Below, piece by piece: positions 1 through 9,447 of a DNA stretch of 53,191 nt. Location: contig DXFZ01000036.1 of the NCBI GenBank assembly GCA_019114175.1, forward strand, positions 1 through 53,191. Reading direction: 5' to 3'. The first letter of the stretch is position 1, and the number at the start of each line of letters is the position of its first letter. The stretch comes from Candidatus Corynebacterium gallistercoris. GTDB taxonomy: Bacteria; Actinomycetota; Actinomycetes; Mycobacteriales; Mycobacteriaceae. The notes beneath the pieces were generated by a model that did not search any database, was not told the DNA's origin, and saw nothing but the letters and a program-made list of their open reading frames with translations. A program made the translations under genes and the position numbers.

Positions 1-1
1 T

Positions 2-187
2 GCTGAACGACGCTGGTGGCCTACGCTGATGAAGCTTTCATTTGTGTATGGCTTCTTAGCGTTTTTATGGTTGTTAACCTGGGATCTAGGGATACCCTAT
101 GTTTTCTTGCTTGCTTCTACGTCCATGATTGGTTTTTCCTTGGGGTACGCGCTAGTATCATGGTTCACTAGGCTTCCTCCAGAATGA
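2..187 (+). CDS. 3' end of a membrane protein gene (partial)
   Basis: An open frame enters from the window edge and runs 61 codons to a TGA. The visible C-terminus starts with a basic stretch (ERRWW). Two hydrophobic segments follow, around residues 13-27 (FVYGFLAFLWLLTW) and 31-52 (PYVFLLASTSMIGFSLGY), and a short polar tail ends in RLPPE. This is the tail of a small integral membrane protein. The family cannot be named from this fragment. The composition is more AT-rich than leuS downstream. Confidence 0.6.
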   Translation, partial: AERRWWPTLMKLSFVYGFLAFLWLLTWDLGIPYVFLLASTSMIGFSLGYALVSWFTRLPPE

Positions 188-217
188 ACGATGTAGAGAC
201 TCCCCCTTTCCCACCGA

Positions 218-388
218 TCATCTTTCGTCTCTACGGAGTATCATGCTGCATTCAGATCGTGGATAAGAGGCCTCCGGAATATGCAGGCCAACGAAGGAAT
301 TTCCTGGCAGCTTACCCGTGAAAGCCAAGGCGCCGGTGGTGAGGATGGCGAGTCCGAAGATGGTGAGCAGGACGGTGAGCACGATCAT
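218..388 (-). pseudogene. Truncated SdpI-family membrane protein remnant
   Basis: The reading frame starts at ATG 388 and ends after 56 codons. It encodes one N-terminal hydrophobic helix (MIVLTVLLTIFGLAIL) followed by GKLPGNSFVGLHIPE. That stretch looks like the conserved loop after the first helix of SdpI/YhfL-type proteins (LPxNxxVGxRxPE). The family then has the AHR segment and further helices, but here the frame changes to unrelated residues and stops. A TAnnnT box (AGTCTA, 396-401, read as TAGACT) lies exactly 7 nt before the ATG, so promoter and start survive while the body is lost. A short expressed peptide is possible but less likely than a decaying gene. Confidence 0.55.
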
Positions 389-395
389 GCATGTC

Positions 396-401
396 AGTCT
401 A
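396..401 (-). promoter_or_regulatory. -10 box of the SdpI-like remnant
   Basis: TAGACT on the minus strand, 7 nt before the ATG at 388. The spacing matches the other leaderless starts in this window. Confidence 0.4.
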
Positions 402-572
402 TTACACGGGTGTGCCCCAGTGACTAGCCAAGCAGGGCAAGGGGGCTAACAGCGCACCCATCCGCTCCCTAACCGCCGACCTATCGGCACGCTAACCGCG
501 GATCTCTCGGGTGCGAACCCGTCTATTTCTCCGCTTTCTCGTTCCCACCACAGCGGCGCCTGGCTCGTCTAC

Positions 573-578
573 TAGAAT
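573..578 (+). promoter_or_regulatory. -10 box of leuS (leaderless)
   Basis: TAGAAT followed by 7 nt and the ATG at 586. With this spacing transcription would begin at or next to the A of the start codon. No Shine-Dalgarno sequence is visible. Confidence 0.55.
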
Positions 579-585
579 GCTCTTC

Positions 586-3540
586 ATGGAGCAACAGGAC
601 GTAGCAAAGTCAGGCGCAGCCGCAGCAGCAGGTACCCCCACCGGGGCGCACACCCCGTACCGCTACACCCCACAGCTCGCGGCGGAGATCGAACAGCGCT
701 GGCAGAGCTACTGGGCAGACCACGGTACCTTCAACGCACCCAACCCCGTGGGGCCGCTGAGCGAAGGCAGCGCCGCCTCGGAGCTCCCCCAAGACCGCAA
801 GTTCATCCAGGACATGTTCCCCTACCCCTCCGGTGTGGGCCTGCACGTGGGTCACCCGCTGGGGTACATCGCCACGGACGTTTTCGCCCGCTTCCACCGC
901 ATGAAGGGTGCCAACGTGCTGCACACCCTGGGCTACGATGCCTTCGGCCTGCCAGCCGAACAATACGCCGTGCAGACCGGCACCCACCCGCGCACCACCA
1001 CGCAGGCGAACATTGACAACATGGAGCGTCAGCTGGGCCGGCTGGGCCTGGGGCACGATAAGCGCCGCGCCGTGGCTACCACAGACACGGACTTCTACCG
1101 CTGGACCCAGTGGATCTTCCTGCAGATCTATAACTCCTGGTTTGATCCGGAGGCCACCAACCCCGCCGGCGGCAAGGGTGCCGCACGCCCCATCGCGGAG
1201 CTGGAGGCGAAGCTGGCCGCCGAGCGGGACGACTGGGCTAACCTCTCCCCCGCCGCCAAGCAGGAGATCCTGGACGAGCATCGCCTGGTGTACCGCTCCA
1301 ACTCCACCGTCAACTGGTGCCCGGGGCTTGGCACCGTGCTGGCGAATGAGGAGGTCACCGCCGATGGCCGCTCCGAGCGCGGCAACTTCCCCGTGTTCCG
1401 CAAGAACCTCCAGCAGTGGATGATGCGCATCACGGCCTATTCTGACCGCCTAATCGATGACCTGGAGTACTTGGACTGGCCGGAGAAGGTCAAGTCCATG
1501 CAGCTCAATTGGATCGGCCGGTCCAAGGGGGCGGAGGTTAGGTTCGACGCCGCCGCGGGCTCCCCCATCACCGTTTTCACGACGCGGCCGGACACGCTGT
1601 TCGGCGCTACCTATGTGGTGCTGGCCCCGGAACACGAGTTGGTCGATGAGCTGTTGGCTTCCGTGGCGGACAAGGGCGCAGCCGCCTATGACGGGGTGGA
1701 TGATCGTTGGACGTTCGGCAAGTCCACCCCCGCCGAGGCCGTGGAGGCCTACCGCGCAGCCATCGCCGCCAAGTCTGACCTGGAGCGCCAGGAGAACAAG
1801 GACAAGACCGGCGTGTTCCTGGGCACGTATGCGGTCAACCCCGTCAGCGGTGACGAGGTGCCCGTGTTCATCGCGGACTACGTGCTCACCGGGTATGGCA
1901 CGGGCGCGATCATGGCGGTGCCGGGCCACGATTCGCGTGACTTCGAGTTCGCCACGGAGTTCGGCCTGCCCATCGTGGAGGTGGTCTCTGGCGGTGACGT
2001 CACCGTGGAGCCGTTCGTGGAGGACGGCCCGCACGTCAACTCCGCCAACGAGCGCGGCCTTGACCTCAACGGCCTGGGCAAGCAGGAGGCCATCGATGCC
2101 ACCATCGCGTGGCTGGACCAGCAGGGCTCCGGTGTGGAGAAGGTGCAGTACAAGCTGCGGGACTGGCTGTTCGCCCGCCAGCGCTACTGGGGTGAGCCCT
2201 TCCCCATCGTCTATGACGCAGAGGGCGTGGCCCACGCCCTGCCGGAGGACATGCTTCCTGTGGAACTGCCGGAGGTGGAGGACTACAAGCCGGTCAGCTT
2301 CGACCCGGATGACAAGGACTCCGAGCCGCAGCCGCCGCTGGCGAAGGCAACCGAGTGGGTGGAGGCGACCCTGGATCTGGGCGATGGCCCCAAGACCTAC
2401 TACCGCGATACGAACGTGATGCCACAGTGGGCGGGCAGCTCCTGGTACCAGCTGCGCTACATTGACCCCACCAACGATGACGCGCTGGTGGACATCGACA
2501 ATGAGCGCTACTGGGTTGGCCCGCGCGAGGGCCGCCCCTCCGGCGGCGTGGACCTGTACGTGGGCGGCGTGGAGCACGCGGTGCTGCACCTGTTGTACTC
2601 CCGTTTCTGGCACAAGGTCATGTTTGACCTGGGCATTGTCTCCAGCTTCGAGCCCTACTACCGCCTGTACAACCAGGGCTACATCCAGGCTTACGCCTAC
2701 ACGGATTCCCGCGGCGTCTATGTGCCCGCCGAGGATGTGGTGGAGCGAGATGGGCGGTTCTTCTACAACCCGGGTGGCACGGAAGGCGAGGCCGGCCAGG
2801 AGATCGAGGTCTTCCAGGAGTACGGCAAGATGGGCAAGTCGCTCAAGAATGCCGTGTCCCCCGATGAGATCTGCGATAACTTCGGCGCGGACACCCTGCG
2901 CGTCTATGAGATGGCAATGGGGCCGCTGGATACCTCCCGTCCCTGGGCCACCAAGGACGTGGTGGGTGCGCAGCGTTTCCTGCAGCGCGCGTGGCGCCTG
3001 GCAGTGGATGAGGCCACGGGCGAGGCCGCTGTTTCCGGCGACGCCCTCACCGATGATGACCTCAAGGCCCTGCACCGGGCCGTGGCCGGGGTGCATGAAG
3101 ACTACGCAGAACTGCGGGATAATACCGCGGTGGCCAAGCTCATCGAGTACGTGAACTACCTGACCAAGGCCTACGCCGGCCCGGCCGGTGCAGCAGCCCG
3201 TGCGCCGCGCGCCGCCGTGGAGCCGCTGGTGCAGATGCTCGCGCCGGTTGCCCCGCACATTGCGGAAGAGATGTGGAAGATCCTGGGCCACGAGGGCGGG
3301 ATCACCTATGAATCCTTCCCCACGTGGGATGAGAAGTACCTGGTTGATGACACGATCGAGCTGCCAGTGCAGGTCATGGGCAAGCTCCGCGGGCGCATCA
3401 CCGTGGCCACGGATGCCAGCCGAGAGGAGATTGAGGCCGCAGCCGTGGCGGAGCCGAACGTGGCAGCCCACATCGAAGGCAAGCAGGTAGCCAAGATCAT
3501 CGTGGTGCCAGGCAAGATGGTGAACGTGGTCGCCAAGTAG
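586..3540 (+). CDS. leuS: Leucyl-tRNA synthetase
   Basis: Class I aminoacyl-tRNA synthetase that charges tRNA-Leu in the cytoplasm. The HIGH signature appears as HVGH near residue 87, after PYPSGVGL. The CP1 editing domain follows in the first half ([12 protein letters not shown], then [12 protein letters not shown]), and the KMSKS loop is KMGKS near residue 748. The C-terminal anticodon-binding region ends in the usual small domain ([15 protein letters not shown]). The length of about 984 residues fits actinobacterial LeuRS. The frame is open upstream to a GTG at 511, but ATG 586 is preferred because TAGAAT sits 7 nt ahead of it. No T-box leader is seen. A near-complete antisense open frame is only a GC-driven shadow. 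Confidence 0.97.
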   Translation: MEQQDVAKSGAAAAAGTPTGAHTPYRYTPQLAAEIEQRWQSYWADHGTFNAPNPVGPLSEGSAASELPQDRKFIQDMFPYPSGVGLHVGHPLGYIATDVFARFHRMKGANVLHTLGYDAFGLPAEQYAVQTGTHPRTTTQANIDNMERQLGRLGLGHDKRRAVATTDTDFYRWTQWIFLQIYNSWFDPEATNPAGGKGAARPIAELEAKLAAERDDWANLSPAAKQEILDEHRLVYRSNSTVNWCPGLGTVLANEEVTADGRSERGNFPVFRKNLQQWMMRITAYSDRLIDDLEYLDWPEKVKSMQLNWIGRSKGAEVRFDAAAGSPITVFTTRPDTLFGATYVVLAPEHELVDELLASVADKGAAAYDGVDDRWTFGKSTPAEAVEAYRAAIAAKSDLERQENKDKTGVFLGTYAVNPVSGDEVPVFIADYVLTGYGTGAIMAVPGHDSRDFEFATEFGLPIVEVVSGGDVTVEPFVEDGPHVNSANERGLDLNGLGKQEAIDATIAWLDQQGSGVEKVQYKLRDWLFARQRYWGEPFPIVYDAEGVAHALPEDMLPVELPEVEDYKPVSFDPDDKDSEPQPPLAKATEWVEATLDLGDGPKTYYRDTNVMPQWAGSSWYQLRYIDPTNDDALVDIDNERYWVGPREGRPSGGVDLYVGGVEHAVLHLLYSRFWHKVMFDLGIVSSFEPYYRLYNQGYIQAYAYTDSRGVYVPAEDVVERDGRFFYNPGGTEGEAGQEIEVFQEYGKMGKSLKNAVSPDEICDNFGADTLRVYEMAMGPLDTSRPWATKDVVGAQRFLQRAWRLAVDEATGEAAVSGDALTDDDLKALHRAVAGVHEDYAELRDNTAVAKLIEYVNYLTKAYAGPAGAAARAPRAAVEPLVQMLAPVAPHIAEEMWKILGHEGGITYESFPTWDEKYLVDDTIELPVQVMGKLRGRITVATDASREEIEAAAVAEPNVAAHIEGKQVAKIIVVPGKMVNVVAK

Positions 3541-3550
3541 CAGCTCGGGC

Positions 3551-3577
3551 ACCCTCCCCCTGGGGCCGGGGTTTTTA
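3551..3577 (+). terminator. Possible leuS terminator
   Basis: A G/C-rich imperfect hairpin (CCCCTGG / CCGGGG) is followed by TTTTT just after the leuS stop. The stem is short, and leuS converges here with the next minus-strand gene. Confidence 0.4.
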
Positions 3578-4021
3578 CAGCCCGTGGCCCAGAATCAGCA
3601 GCGCCCCCACGCTGGTGACCCACCCCATGGTGAAAGGCATGATGAACCACACCACGGCGATCCACGGGCGCCAGCGCTCCCTGCGCTTCCACTTGCGGTA
3701 TGTAATCCACGCCCCGCCGAAGAGCCCGAACATGCAGATGGCGGTGGGAACAAGCGCGAAGATCACCTGGAATGTGCGGTCACACAGGCGCGCTGTGGCG
3801 TCGCGATCACAATAAGGACCACCGACCGCCTGCGAGGCGAGCCAGATGACCACAGCAGCCACCACCGTCGCCACCACGATGGAAATGAAGAAGATGAAGG
3901 CATGCCTAGTGCTGCGGTTGTTGCGCTCCAAGCGCAGCAGCGGGTCAGCCTCATAGTCCAGCTCCGTGGGCTGCTGGGGCGCGGAATCGTGCGGTGAAAA
4001 GTTCGGATTGTGGCTGGTCAT
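3575..4021 (-). CDS. Hypothetical three-helix membrane protein
   Basis: 148 residues. A polar N-terminus of about 40 residues (rich in N, S, P, Q and acidic residues) precedes three hydrophobic segments: FIFFISIVVATVVAAVVIWLA, IFALVPTAICMFGLFGGAWI and a third near WIAVVWFIMPFTMGWV. A short loop holds two cysteines (YCDRD, RLCDR). A basic KWKRRERWR patch lies between helices 2 and 3, probably on the cytoplasmic side. No family is recognised. It is convergent with leuS and lies just downstream of the USP gene on the same strand. Confidence 0.7.
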   Translation of the reverse strand: MTSHNPNFSPHDSAPQQPTELDYEADPLLRLERNNRSTRHAFIFFISIVVATVVAAVVIWLASQAVGGPYCDRDATARLCDRTFQVIFALVPTAICMFGLFGGAWITYRKWKRRERWRPWIAVVWFIMPFTMGWVTSVGALLILGHGL

Positions 4022-4051
4022 AGTGGCACCCAGCCTACTCCCCCTTCCCCG

Positions 4052-5014
4052 CTACACCGGCACCACCAATACGGGCACGGGGCTGTGCCGGATGATCTGG
4101 TTGGTGGACGGACCGATGAATACGCGGTGGAACTGGCCCAGCTGAGAGGAACCTAGCACCAGCAGGTCGCCCTTCTTCCACTTCAGCGCGCCAATTGCGC
4201 CGGACCAGCCATACCCCGTGCCGGCTTCCGTGTGGACGGTGAGCTCCGGGTGACGCGCCAGCGCGCGTTCCTTGCCACGGTCCAGCAGCGCCTGGGCCTG
4301 CTCCCGCCACTCCACCATGAGCTCTAGGGTGTGGGGGTCCTCAGAACCCTCCTCCGGCACGGGAGTTTGCGTGGGGTACATGGTGGCGCCCTTGGGGCTG
4401 AAGGTCACCAGCCGCAGGGGCACGCCCCAACGCGCGGCGAGGTCAGAGGCGGCGCGCAGGGCCTCGTGGGACTGGTCAGTATCCACGTAGGCGCAGTTGA
4501 CGCGCGTCAGCCCTTTCTTGGACAACTTGGGGGTGCGGGGTGCCAACAGGATTGGAAGCGGGGCGCAATGCAGCAACGCATCGGCTGTGGAGCCGATGCG
4601 GTAGCGTTCCGCCACCGCGCCGGGATGGGAGCCCAGTACCAGGACGTGCGCGGAGAAGTCCTTCGCCGCGTCGATGAGCACTTTGGTCTCCGAGTGGTCG
4701 GCCAAGACCACGGAAGGCTCCTGCTCATCGAGCATGCGGCGCGGCAATTTGGCGGCGGCCAGCGCGTCCTGGGCCGCATCCATGCATGCCTGGGACTCCT
4801 GCCGCGTCCAGTCTTCCAGTGCGCGTGATTCCGCCGAGCTGCGGCCGGCTTGGCTGATGTGACTGGAGCTTTGCAGTGCCCAGGCGCGCGAAATCACGGA
4901 CGCGGTGCGGACGGAAATGGGCTCCGTCCGACCGATCCATGCCGTGACCTGTGCGGCTTCATCGCCGGTGGAACCCGGCCGCCAGCACATCAGCAGGCGA
5001 ATAGGGTTACTCAC
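4052..5014 (-). CDS. Tandem universal stress protein (USP domain) protein
   Basis: 320 residues with two UspA-like domains. The first ends with the nucleotide-binding loop LGSHPGAVAERYRIGSTADALL then PLPILL. The second ends with LVLGSSQLGQFHRVFIGPSTNQII then VPVLVV, matching the G-x2-G-x9-G-S/T pattern of ATP-binding USPs, although the second copy has GPST where GS is usual. Proteins of this class act in the cytoplasm in stress and dormancy physiology; the ligand here is unknown. The GTG start lies 4 bp after the stop of the marR gene, so the two are probably one transcript. Confidence 0.88.
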   Translation of the reverse strand: MSNPIRLLMCWRPGSTGDEAAQVTAWIGRTEPISVRTASVISRAWALQSSSHISQAGRSSAESRALEDWTRQESQACMDAAQDALAAAKLPRRMLDEQEPSVVLADHSETKVLIDAAKDFSAHVLVLGSHPGAVAERYRIGSTADALLHCAPLPILLAPRTPKLSKKGLTRVNCAYVDTDQSHEALRAASDLAARWGVPLRLVTFSPKGATMYPTQTPVPEEGSEDPHTLELMVEWREQAQALLDRGKERALARHPELTVHTEAGTGYGWSGAIGALKWKKGDLLVLGSSQLGQFHRVFIGPSTNQIIRHSPVPVLVVPV

Positions 5015-5018
5015 GGGG

Positions 5019-5498
5019 TCAGTGGCCGGAGCCCTCGCGGTCAGCGTTGATCTTCGCCTCGATGGACTCGGTGTAGCTCTCGAGGATCGCCTGCAGCAAA
5101 GGCACGGCGGACTCGACGCTCTCCAGCTCCTGCTCGCTCAACCCCTCGATAAGGCCCGCGAGCTGCTGGGCGCGCTCGTTGCCGAGCGCTTCCAGTTCCG
5201 CGCGGCCTTTGCGGGTGAGGTCCACGCGCACGCCGCGGCGGTCAGAGATGTCCCGCACGCGGGTGACCAGGCCCATGGTCTCCAGCTGGTTGACAGCGTT
5301 GGAGGCGGTGGGCATGCGGATCGCCTCGGTGGAGGCGATCTGGCTGATGCGCATGGGACCCTTCTCATCGAGGATCATCATGATGGACATTTGCGCCATG
5401 CTGATCGCAGAGTTCTCTGCCTGGCGGAAATACAGCAGGTAGAGACGGGTCAGCGAGGGACGCAGTTTCTTTGCAATCTCAAGTGGTGTAGAGGCCAT
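5019..5498 (-). CDS. MarR-family transcriptional regulator
   Basis: About 159 residues. The winged-helix region shows MRISQIASTEAIRMPTASNA as the helix-turn-helix and then VNQLETMGLVTRVRDISDRR, with the typical D-x-R-x3 wing (DRRGVRVDLT). The C-terminal helices that dimerise the family follow. ATG 5498 is chosen (MASTPLEIAKKL) over an upstream GTG at 5507. It is the first gene of a short unit with the USP gene. The position next to leuS matches the MarR gene beside leuS in mycobacteria (Rv0042c region). An AT-rich inverted repeat upstream is a candidate autoregulatory operator. Confidence 0.9.
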   Translation of the reverse strand: MASTPLEIAKKLRPSLTRLYLLYFRQAENSAISMAQMSIMMILDEKGPMRISQIASTEAIRMPTASNAVNQLETMGLVTRVRDISDRRGVRVDLTRKGRAELEALGNERAQQLAGLIEGLSEQELESVESAVPLLQAILESYTESIEAKINADREGSGH

Positions 5499-5507
5499 GC
5501 TGACCAC

Positions 5508-5546
5508 AATACAACAGTTTTGGTCATAAAGTGGAATTGTTATATT
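5508..5546. promoter_or_regulatory. Candidate operator upstream of marR
   Basis: AATACAACA (5508-5516) and TGTTATATT (5538-5546) form an inverted repeat with one mismatch and a 21-nt gap. It lies in the AT-rich stretch just ahead of the marR start, where an autoregulatory MarR site would be expected. Confidence 0.3.
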
Positions 5547-5567
5547 TTTGTTGTCTTTCTATATGTC

Positions 5568-5591
5568 TTTTTGCAGGCGACGCCACCCCGC
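5568..5591 (+). repeat. Dispersed T-run/GGCGACGCCACCCC motif, copy 1
   Basis: TTTTT, then GCA, then GGCGACGCCACCCCGC, in the gap between marR and the 3' end of ino1. Exact match to the core consensus. Confidence 0.75.
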
Positions 5592-5604
5592 CTCCCAGCG
5601 GCCC

Positions 5605-6717
5605 TCAAGCCCCATTAAGGAATTCCTCAAGGTGCATGCGCGCCACGTCATCAGGCAATTGCACTGGTGGGGACTTCATCAAGTAGCTGCAGGCCGCATC
5701 CACCGGCCCCGCCACTCCCCTATCCAGCGCGATCTTCGCCGCCCGCACCGCGTCAATGATGATGCCCGCAGAATTGGGTGAATCCCACACTTCCAGCTTG
5801 TACTCCAGGTTCAGCGGAACTTCGCCGAACGCGGAGCCCTCCAAACGCACGTAGGCCCACTTGCGGTCATCCAGCCACTCCACGTAGTCCGAGGGGCCAA
5901 TGTGGACGTTCCGGTCATCAATTTTTCCGGCCAATGGGCTGGTCTGCAGGTTGGAGGTCACAGACTGGGTCTTGGATACCTTCTTTGACTCGAGCCGTTC
6001 GCGCTCCAGCATGTTCTTGAAGTCCATGTTGCCGCCCACGTTAAGCTGCATGGTGCGCTCCAGCCGAACCCCGCGGTCCTCGAACAACTTCGCCAGCACG
6101 CGGTGTGTGATGGTGGCACCCACCTGGGACTTGATGTCATCGCCCACGATCGGCAAACCAGCGACCCGGAACTTCTCCGCCCATTCCGGGTCAGAGGCGA
6201 TGAACACGGGCAGCGCGTTGACGAAGGCGCAGCCGGCGTCAATGGCAGCCTGCGCGTAGAAGCGGTCCGCCTCCTCCGAGCCCACCGGCAGGTAGCTCAC
6301 CACCACGTCCACGTCCGCGTCACGCAGGGCGTGGGCCACGTCCACCGGGTCTGCAGCGGATTCTTCAATGGATTCTTGGTAGTACCGGCCCAGGCCATCC
6401 AACGTATGGCCGCGCTGCACGGTCACTCCCGTGGTGGGGACATCCGCGATCTTGATGGTGCAGTTGCGGCCGGAGGTGATGGCTTCTGCTACGTCCTTGC
6501 CGACCTTGTCTGCGTCCACATCAAAGGCGGCGGTCACGTGCACGTCGCCCACGGCGTAGGGGCCGAATTGCGTGTGCATGAGGCCGGGAATGTCCTGGCT
6601 GGCCTCTGCATCCGCGTAGAGGTGGATGCCCTGAATGAGACTGGTGGCGCAGTTGCCTAGGCCCACGATTGCAATATTGCAGGTGTTGGAAGTGTTGGAA
6701 CTGTTGGTGTTAGACAT
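5605..6717 (-). CDS. ino1: Inositol-3-phosphate synthase
   Basis: 370 residues. Converts glucose 6-phosphate to inositol 3-phosphate with NAD, feeding phosphatidylinositol, PIM/LAM and mycothiol synthesis. The Rossmann motif [12 protein letters not shown] is near the N-terminus. Further family stretches are [52 protein letters not shown] and the C-terminal DGVNSAGI-like segment [18 protein letters not shown]. The N-terminus carries a short Ser/Asn/Thr run ([10 protein letters not shown]). The ATG at 6717 has TAGGTT (6725-6730) 7 nt upstream, so the mRNA is probably leaderless. The MarR-ino1-DUF5318 neighbourhood is the mycobacterial one (Rv0046c). Confidence 0.95.
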   Translation of the reverse strand: MSNTNSSNTSNTCNIAIVGLGNCATSLIQGIHLYADAEASQDIPGLMHTQFGPYAVGDVHVTAAFDVDADKVGKDVAEAITSGRNCTIKIADVPTTGVTVQRGHTLDGLGRYYQESIEESAADPVDVAHALRDADVDVVVSYLPVGSEEADRFYAQAAIDAGCAFVNALPVFIASDPEWAEKFRVAGLPIVGDDIKSQVGATITHRVLAKLFEDRGVRLERTMQLNVGGNMDFKNMLERERLESKKVSKTQSVTSNLQTSPLAGKIDDRNVHIGPSDYVEWLDDRKWAYVRLEGSAFGEVPLNLEYKLEVWDSPNSAGIIIDAVRAAKIALDRGVAGPVDAACSYLMKSPPVQLPDDVARMHLEEFLNGA

Positions 6718-6724
6718 AAGCCCC

Positions 6725-6730
6725 AACCTA
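6725..6730 (-). promoter_or_regulatory. -10 box of ino1 (leaderless)
   Basis: TAGGTT on the minus strand, 7 nt before the ATG at 6717. Confidence 0.5.
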
Positions 6731-6831
6731 AGCAGCGCCCGGCCCCGGTCTGGGGTTAACGCGTAGTGTGAACCGATCAAGCCCAGCAGGTGAAACGATC
6801 AAGCAGATCAAACAGAGGAGGCCGCCCACCC

Positions 6832-7227
6832 ATGCCAAGCCACGCCCAGACCTTCGGTGGCGCGCGCACCCGTGCGTTCCACGACCACCAGCTGGACCGC
6901 CAGCGAGTGCTCGCGCAGCTGCGCCGCGGGGAGATCAGCGCGCGGGATGTGCGGGATGCCAGCCATCACCTGCTCAACTCCGCAGAGGTGCTGGGGGCTG
7001 CCACGAACCGGGCCTGCCCCTTGTGTGGCGCGCCGGGTTTGAAGGACACGCTGTGGATCCACGGCGCAGGATTAGGTGAAAAGTCCGGTACTGCGCGTAG
7101 TGTTAAGGAGATAGACCGTGTGGTGGAGGCCTATGAGGATTTCTCCATCCACACCGTAGAAGTCTGCATGAAGTGCAGGTGGAACTTCCTGATCCGTGAA
7201 GAAATGATCGGTGCGCAGGTTGTTTGA
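6832..7227 (+). CDS. DUF5318-family protein
   Basis: 131 residues. Two CxxC pairs (CPLCG and CMKCR, the latter after TVEVC) suggest a metal-binding, zinc-ribbon-like fold. Conserved stretches are RQRVLAQLRRGEISARDVRDA at the N-terminus and WNFLIRE at the end. I recognise it as the DUF5318 protein that sits next to ponA1 in mycobacteria (Rv0049 type); its function is not known. ATG 6832 has a good AGAGGAGG ribosome site 11-18 nt upstream. It is divergent from ino1 and 27 bp ahead of the PBP gene, so the two are probably co-transcribed. Confidence 0.85.
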   Translation: MPSHAQTFGGARTRAFHDHQLDRQRVLAQLRRGEISARDVRDASHHLLNSAEVLGAATNRACPLCGAPGLKDTLWIHGAGLGEKSGTARSVKEIDRVVEAYEDFSIHTVEVCMKCRWNFLIREEMIGAQVV

Positions 7228-7254
7228 CCATGATTGACCGGGAGACTCGACTAG

Positions 7255-9447
7255 TTGAGTAACGACAAGCCATCACAGAAGGACTCCACCGAGCGCGTGG
7301 CCAAGAACGGCCCCATCACCGCGCGCGCCCGGAAGAAGACCAGCTGGAGGGACAAGAATTTCCTCCGCAACGTCATGGCCGTGGGCGGCGCCATCCTCGC
7401 CGTGCTCATCATCGTGCCCATGGTGGCCTTCTTCACTGCATATTCCGTGACCAAGGTGCCGGAGCCGGAGGAACTGGTGAACAACCAGATCTCCTACATC
7501 ATGGCCAGCGACAATGAGACTGAGCTGGCGCGCATCGTCCCACCGGAGGGCAACCGGCAAAACGTGGACATTGCGGACATTCCCATCCACGTCCGCCAGG
7601 CCGTGCTGGCCGCTGAGGACCGCGAGTTCTACACCAACCCGGGCTTTTCCATCACCGGCTTCGGCCGCGCTGCCCTGGGCCAGCTGCTGGGCAAGGAAGG
7701 CGCCGGCGGTGGCTCCACCATCACCCAGCAGTACGTGAAAAACGCCCTGGTGGGTGACGAGTTCAGCCTGACCCGTAAGGCCAAGGAGTTGGTGATCTCC
7801 GCCAAGATGGCGCGTGAGTGGTCCAAGGATGAGATTCTCGAGGCCTACCTCAACACCATCTACTTCGGCCGGAACGCCTACGGCATCGGTTCGGCTTCCC
7901 ACGCCTACTTCAACAAACCAGTCAACGAGCTGACGGTGGAAGAAGGCGCGGTGCTCGCCGCCACCATTCAGGCTCCCAGCGCGCTGGATCCATGGACCAA
8001 CCGCGAAGCCGCGGAATACCGCTGGAACTACGTCATGGATGGCATGGTGCAGACCGGCGCCATTGACCCCACCCTGCGCAATGAGGCGCAGTACCCGGAG
8101 ATCATGGACCCGGCCGTCACCGCCACCAACACCCAGGTGGACGGCCCCAACGGCCTCATCAAGACACAGGTCATTCAGGAACTAGAGGCCGCAGGCATCA
8201 CGGAGGACCAGGTCAACACTGGTGGTTTGCGCATCACCACCACCATCGACCCCGCCACTCAAGCTGCGGCCGTGGAGCAGTCCCGCTCGCTCAAGGAAGG
8301 TGAGCAGGAGGGCCTGCTTAACGCCGTCGTCTCCGTCGACCCCAAGACCGGTGGCATCAAGGCGTGGTACGGCGGCGAAGACCCGGTGGGCTTCGATTAC
8401 GCCAATGCCGGCCTGCAGACTGGTTCCACGTTCAAGATCATGGCGCTGGCCGCCTACCTGGACCAGGGTGGCAGCATCTACGACCAGTTTGACTCCTCCC
8501 CCGTCACCACCGGCGGCACCACGGTGACCAACGTGGACAACCAGAGCTGCGGCACTTGCTCCATCGCCCAAGCGCTGAAGATGTCCCTCAACACCAGCTT
8601 CATCCGCCTCACCCGCGACCTGCAGGGTGGAGCTCAGGATGTGGCAGACATGGCGCACCGCCTGGGCGTGGCGGAGACCCTGCCCGGTATCGGCGAGACC
8701 CTGAGCGAAAACGGTGGCGCGCCCTTCGAGGGCATCACCCTGGGCATGTACCAGTCCCGCCCGCTGGACATGGCCTCCGCCCTAGCAACGCTCTCCAACT
8801 CCGGCATGTACTACCGCCCGCACTTCGTGGAAAAGGTAGAAAACTCCGATGGCGAGGTCCTGCTGGACAACTCCAACCTGGAGGGCGACCAGGTCGTGGA
8901 TGAGGCCGTGGCAGACGCGGTCATCGCCGCCATGCAGCCCATCGCCATGTACTCCAACGGCAACGGGCTGGCCGGAGGCCGCCCCTCCGCCGCCAAGACT
9001 GGCACCGCGCAGCTGGGCGATACCGGGCAGAACAAGGATGCCTGGATGATCGGCTCCACCCCGCAGCTCTCCACCGCAGTGTGGGTTGGCACCGCAGACG
9101 CGCAGCCCCTGCTCAACCCATGGGGTGGCGTGATGTACGGCTCCGGCCTGCCTTCCCAGATCTGGAAGGCCACCATGGACCAGGCCCTGCAGAATGATGC
9201 CGTGGAGTACTTCAACACCGGCGGCGCCACCACCGGCTCCGGCAGCTACTCCGGTTCCACCGGTTCCGGTAGCTACTCCGGTTCGGGTTCCGGCAGCCAG
9301 GGCGCTGAGACGCAGCAGGAGCCAGCCGAAGAGCCGAGCCCGGAGCCGGCCCCGGCCCCCGCGCCTCAGCCCAACCCGCAGCCGAATCCACAGCCGGCCC
9401 CCGCGCCGGACCTGGGTGAGATCATCGATGGAATCTTCAACCCCTAA
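7255..9447 (+). CDS. Class A penicillin-binding protein (transglycosylase/transpeptidase)
   Basis: 730 residues; polymerises and crosslinks peptidoglycan outside the membrane. A basic cytoplasmic tail is followed by one transmembrane helix (about 38-62). The GT51 domain has AAEDREFY with the catalytic Glu near 121, GGGSTITQQY near 152-160 and LEAYLNTIYFGRNAYG near 195-210. The transpeptidase motifs are STFK (Ser 391), SLN (444-446) and KTGT (581-584). The tail from about 665 is Gly/Ser-rich and then Pro/Glu/Ala-rich, likely a wall-spanning linker; no PASTA domain is seen. The start is TTG 7255 with GGGAG 10 nt upstream. It corresponds to mycobacterial ponA1 (Rv0050) and, by position, to corynebacterial PBP1b. 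Confidence 0.95.
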   Translation: MSNDKPSQKDSTERVAKNGPITARARKKTSWRDKNFLRNVMAVGGAILAVLIIVPMVAFFTAYSVTKVPEPEELVNNQISYIMASDNETELARIVPPEGNRQNVDIADIPIHVRQAVLAAEDREFYTNPGFSITGFGRAALGQLLGKEGAGGGSTITQQYVKNALVGDEFSLTRKAKELVISAKMAREWSKDEILEAYLNTIYFGRNAYGIGSASHAYFNKPVNELTVEEGAVLAATIQAPSALDPWTNREAAEYRWNYVMDGMVQTGAIDPTLRNEAQYPEIMDPAVTATNTQVDGPNGLIKTQVIQELEAAGITEDQVNTGGLRITTTIDPATQAAAVEQSRSLKEGEQEGLLNAVVSVDPKTGGIKAWYGGEDPVGFDYANAGLQTGSTFKIMALAAYLDQGGSIYDQFDSSPVTTGGTTVTNVDNQSCGTCSIAQALKMSLNTSFIRLTRDLQGGAQDVADMAHRLGVAETLPGIGETLSENGGAPFEGITLGMYQSRPLDMASALATLSNSGMYYRPHFVEKVENSDGEVLLDNSNLEGDQVVDEAVADAVIAAMQPIAMYSNGNGLAGGRPSAAKTGTAQLGDTGQNKDAWMIGSTPQLSTAVWVGTADAQPLLNPWGGVMYGSGLPSQIWKATMDQALQNDAVEYFNTGGATTGSGSYSGSTGSGSYSGSGSGSQGAETQQEPAEEPSPEPAPAPAPQPNPQPNPQPAPAPDLGEIIDGIFNP

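Noticed and set aside
1450..3552. 700-codon open frame antisense to leuS
   Set aside because: Frame shadow of a high-GC gene; leuS motifs are intact on the other strand and the antisense product has no recognisable domain.
3792..3815. Possible further copy of the dispersed motif (TGTGGCGTCGCGATC)
   Set aside because: Only part of the core matches and there is no A/T run at the right distance.
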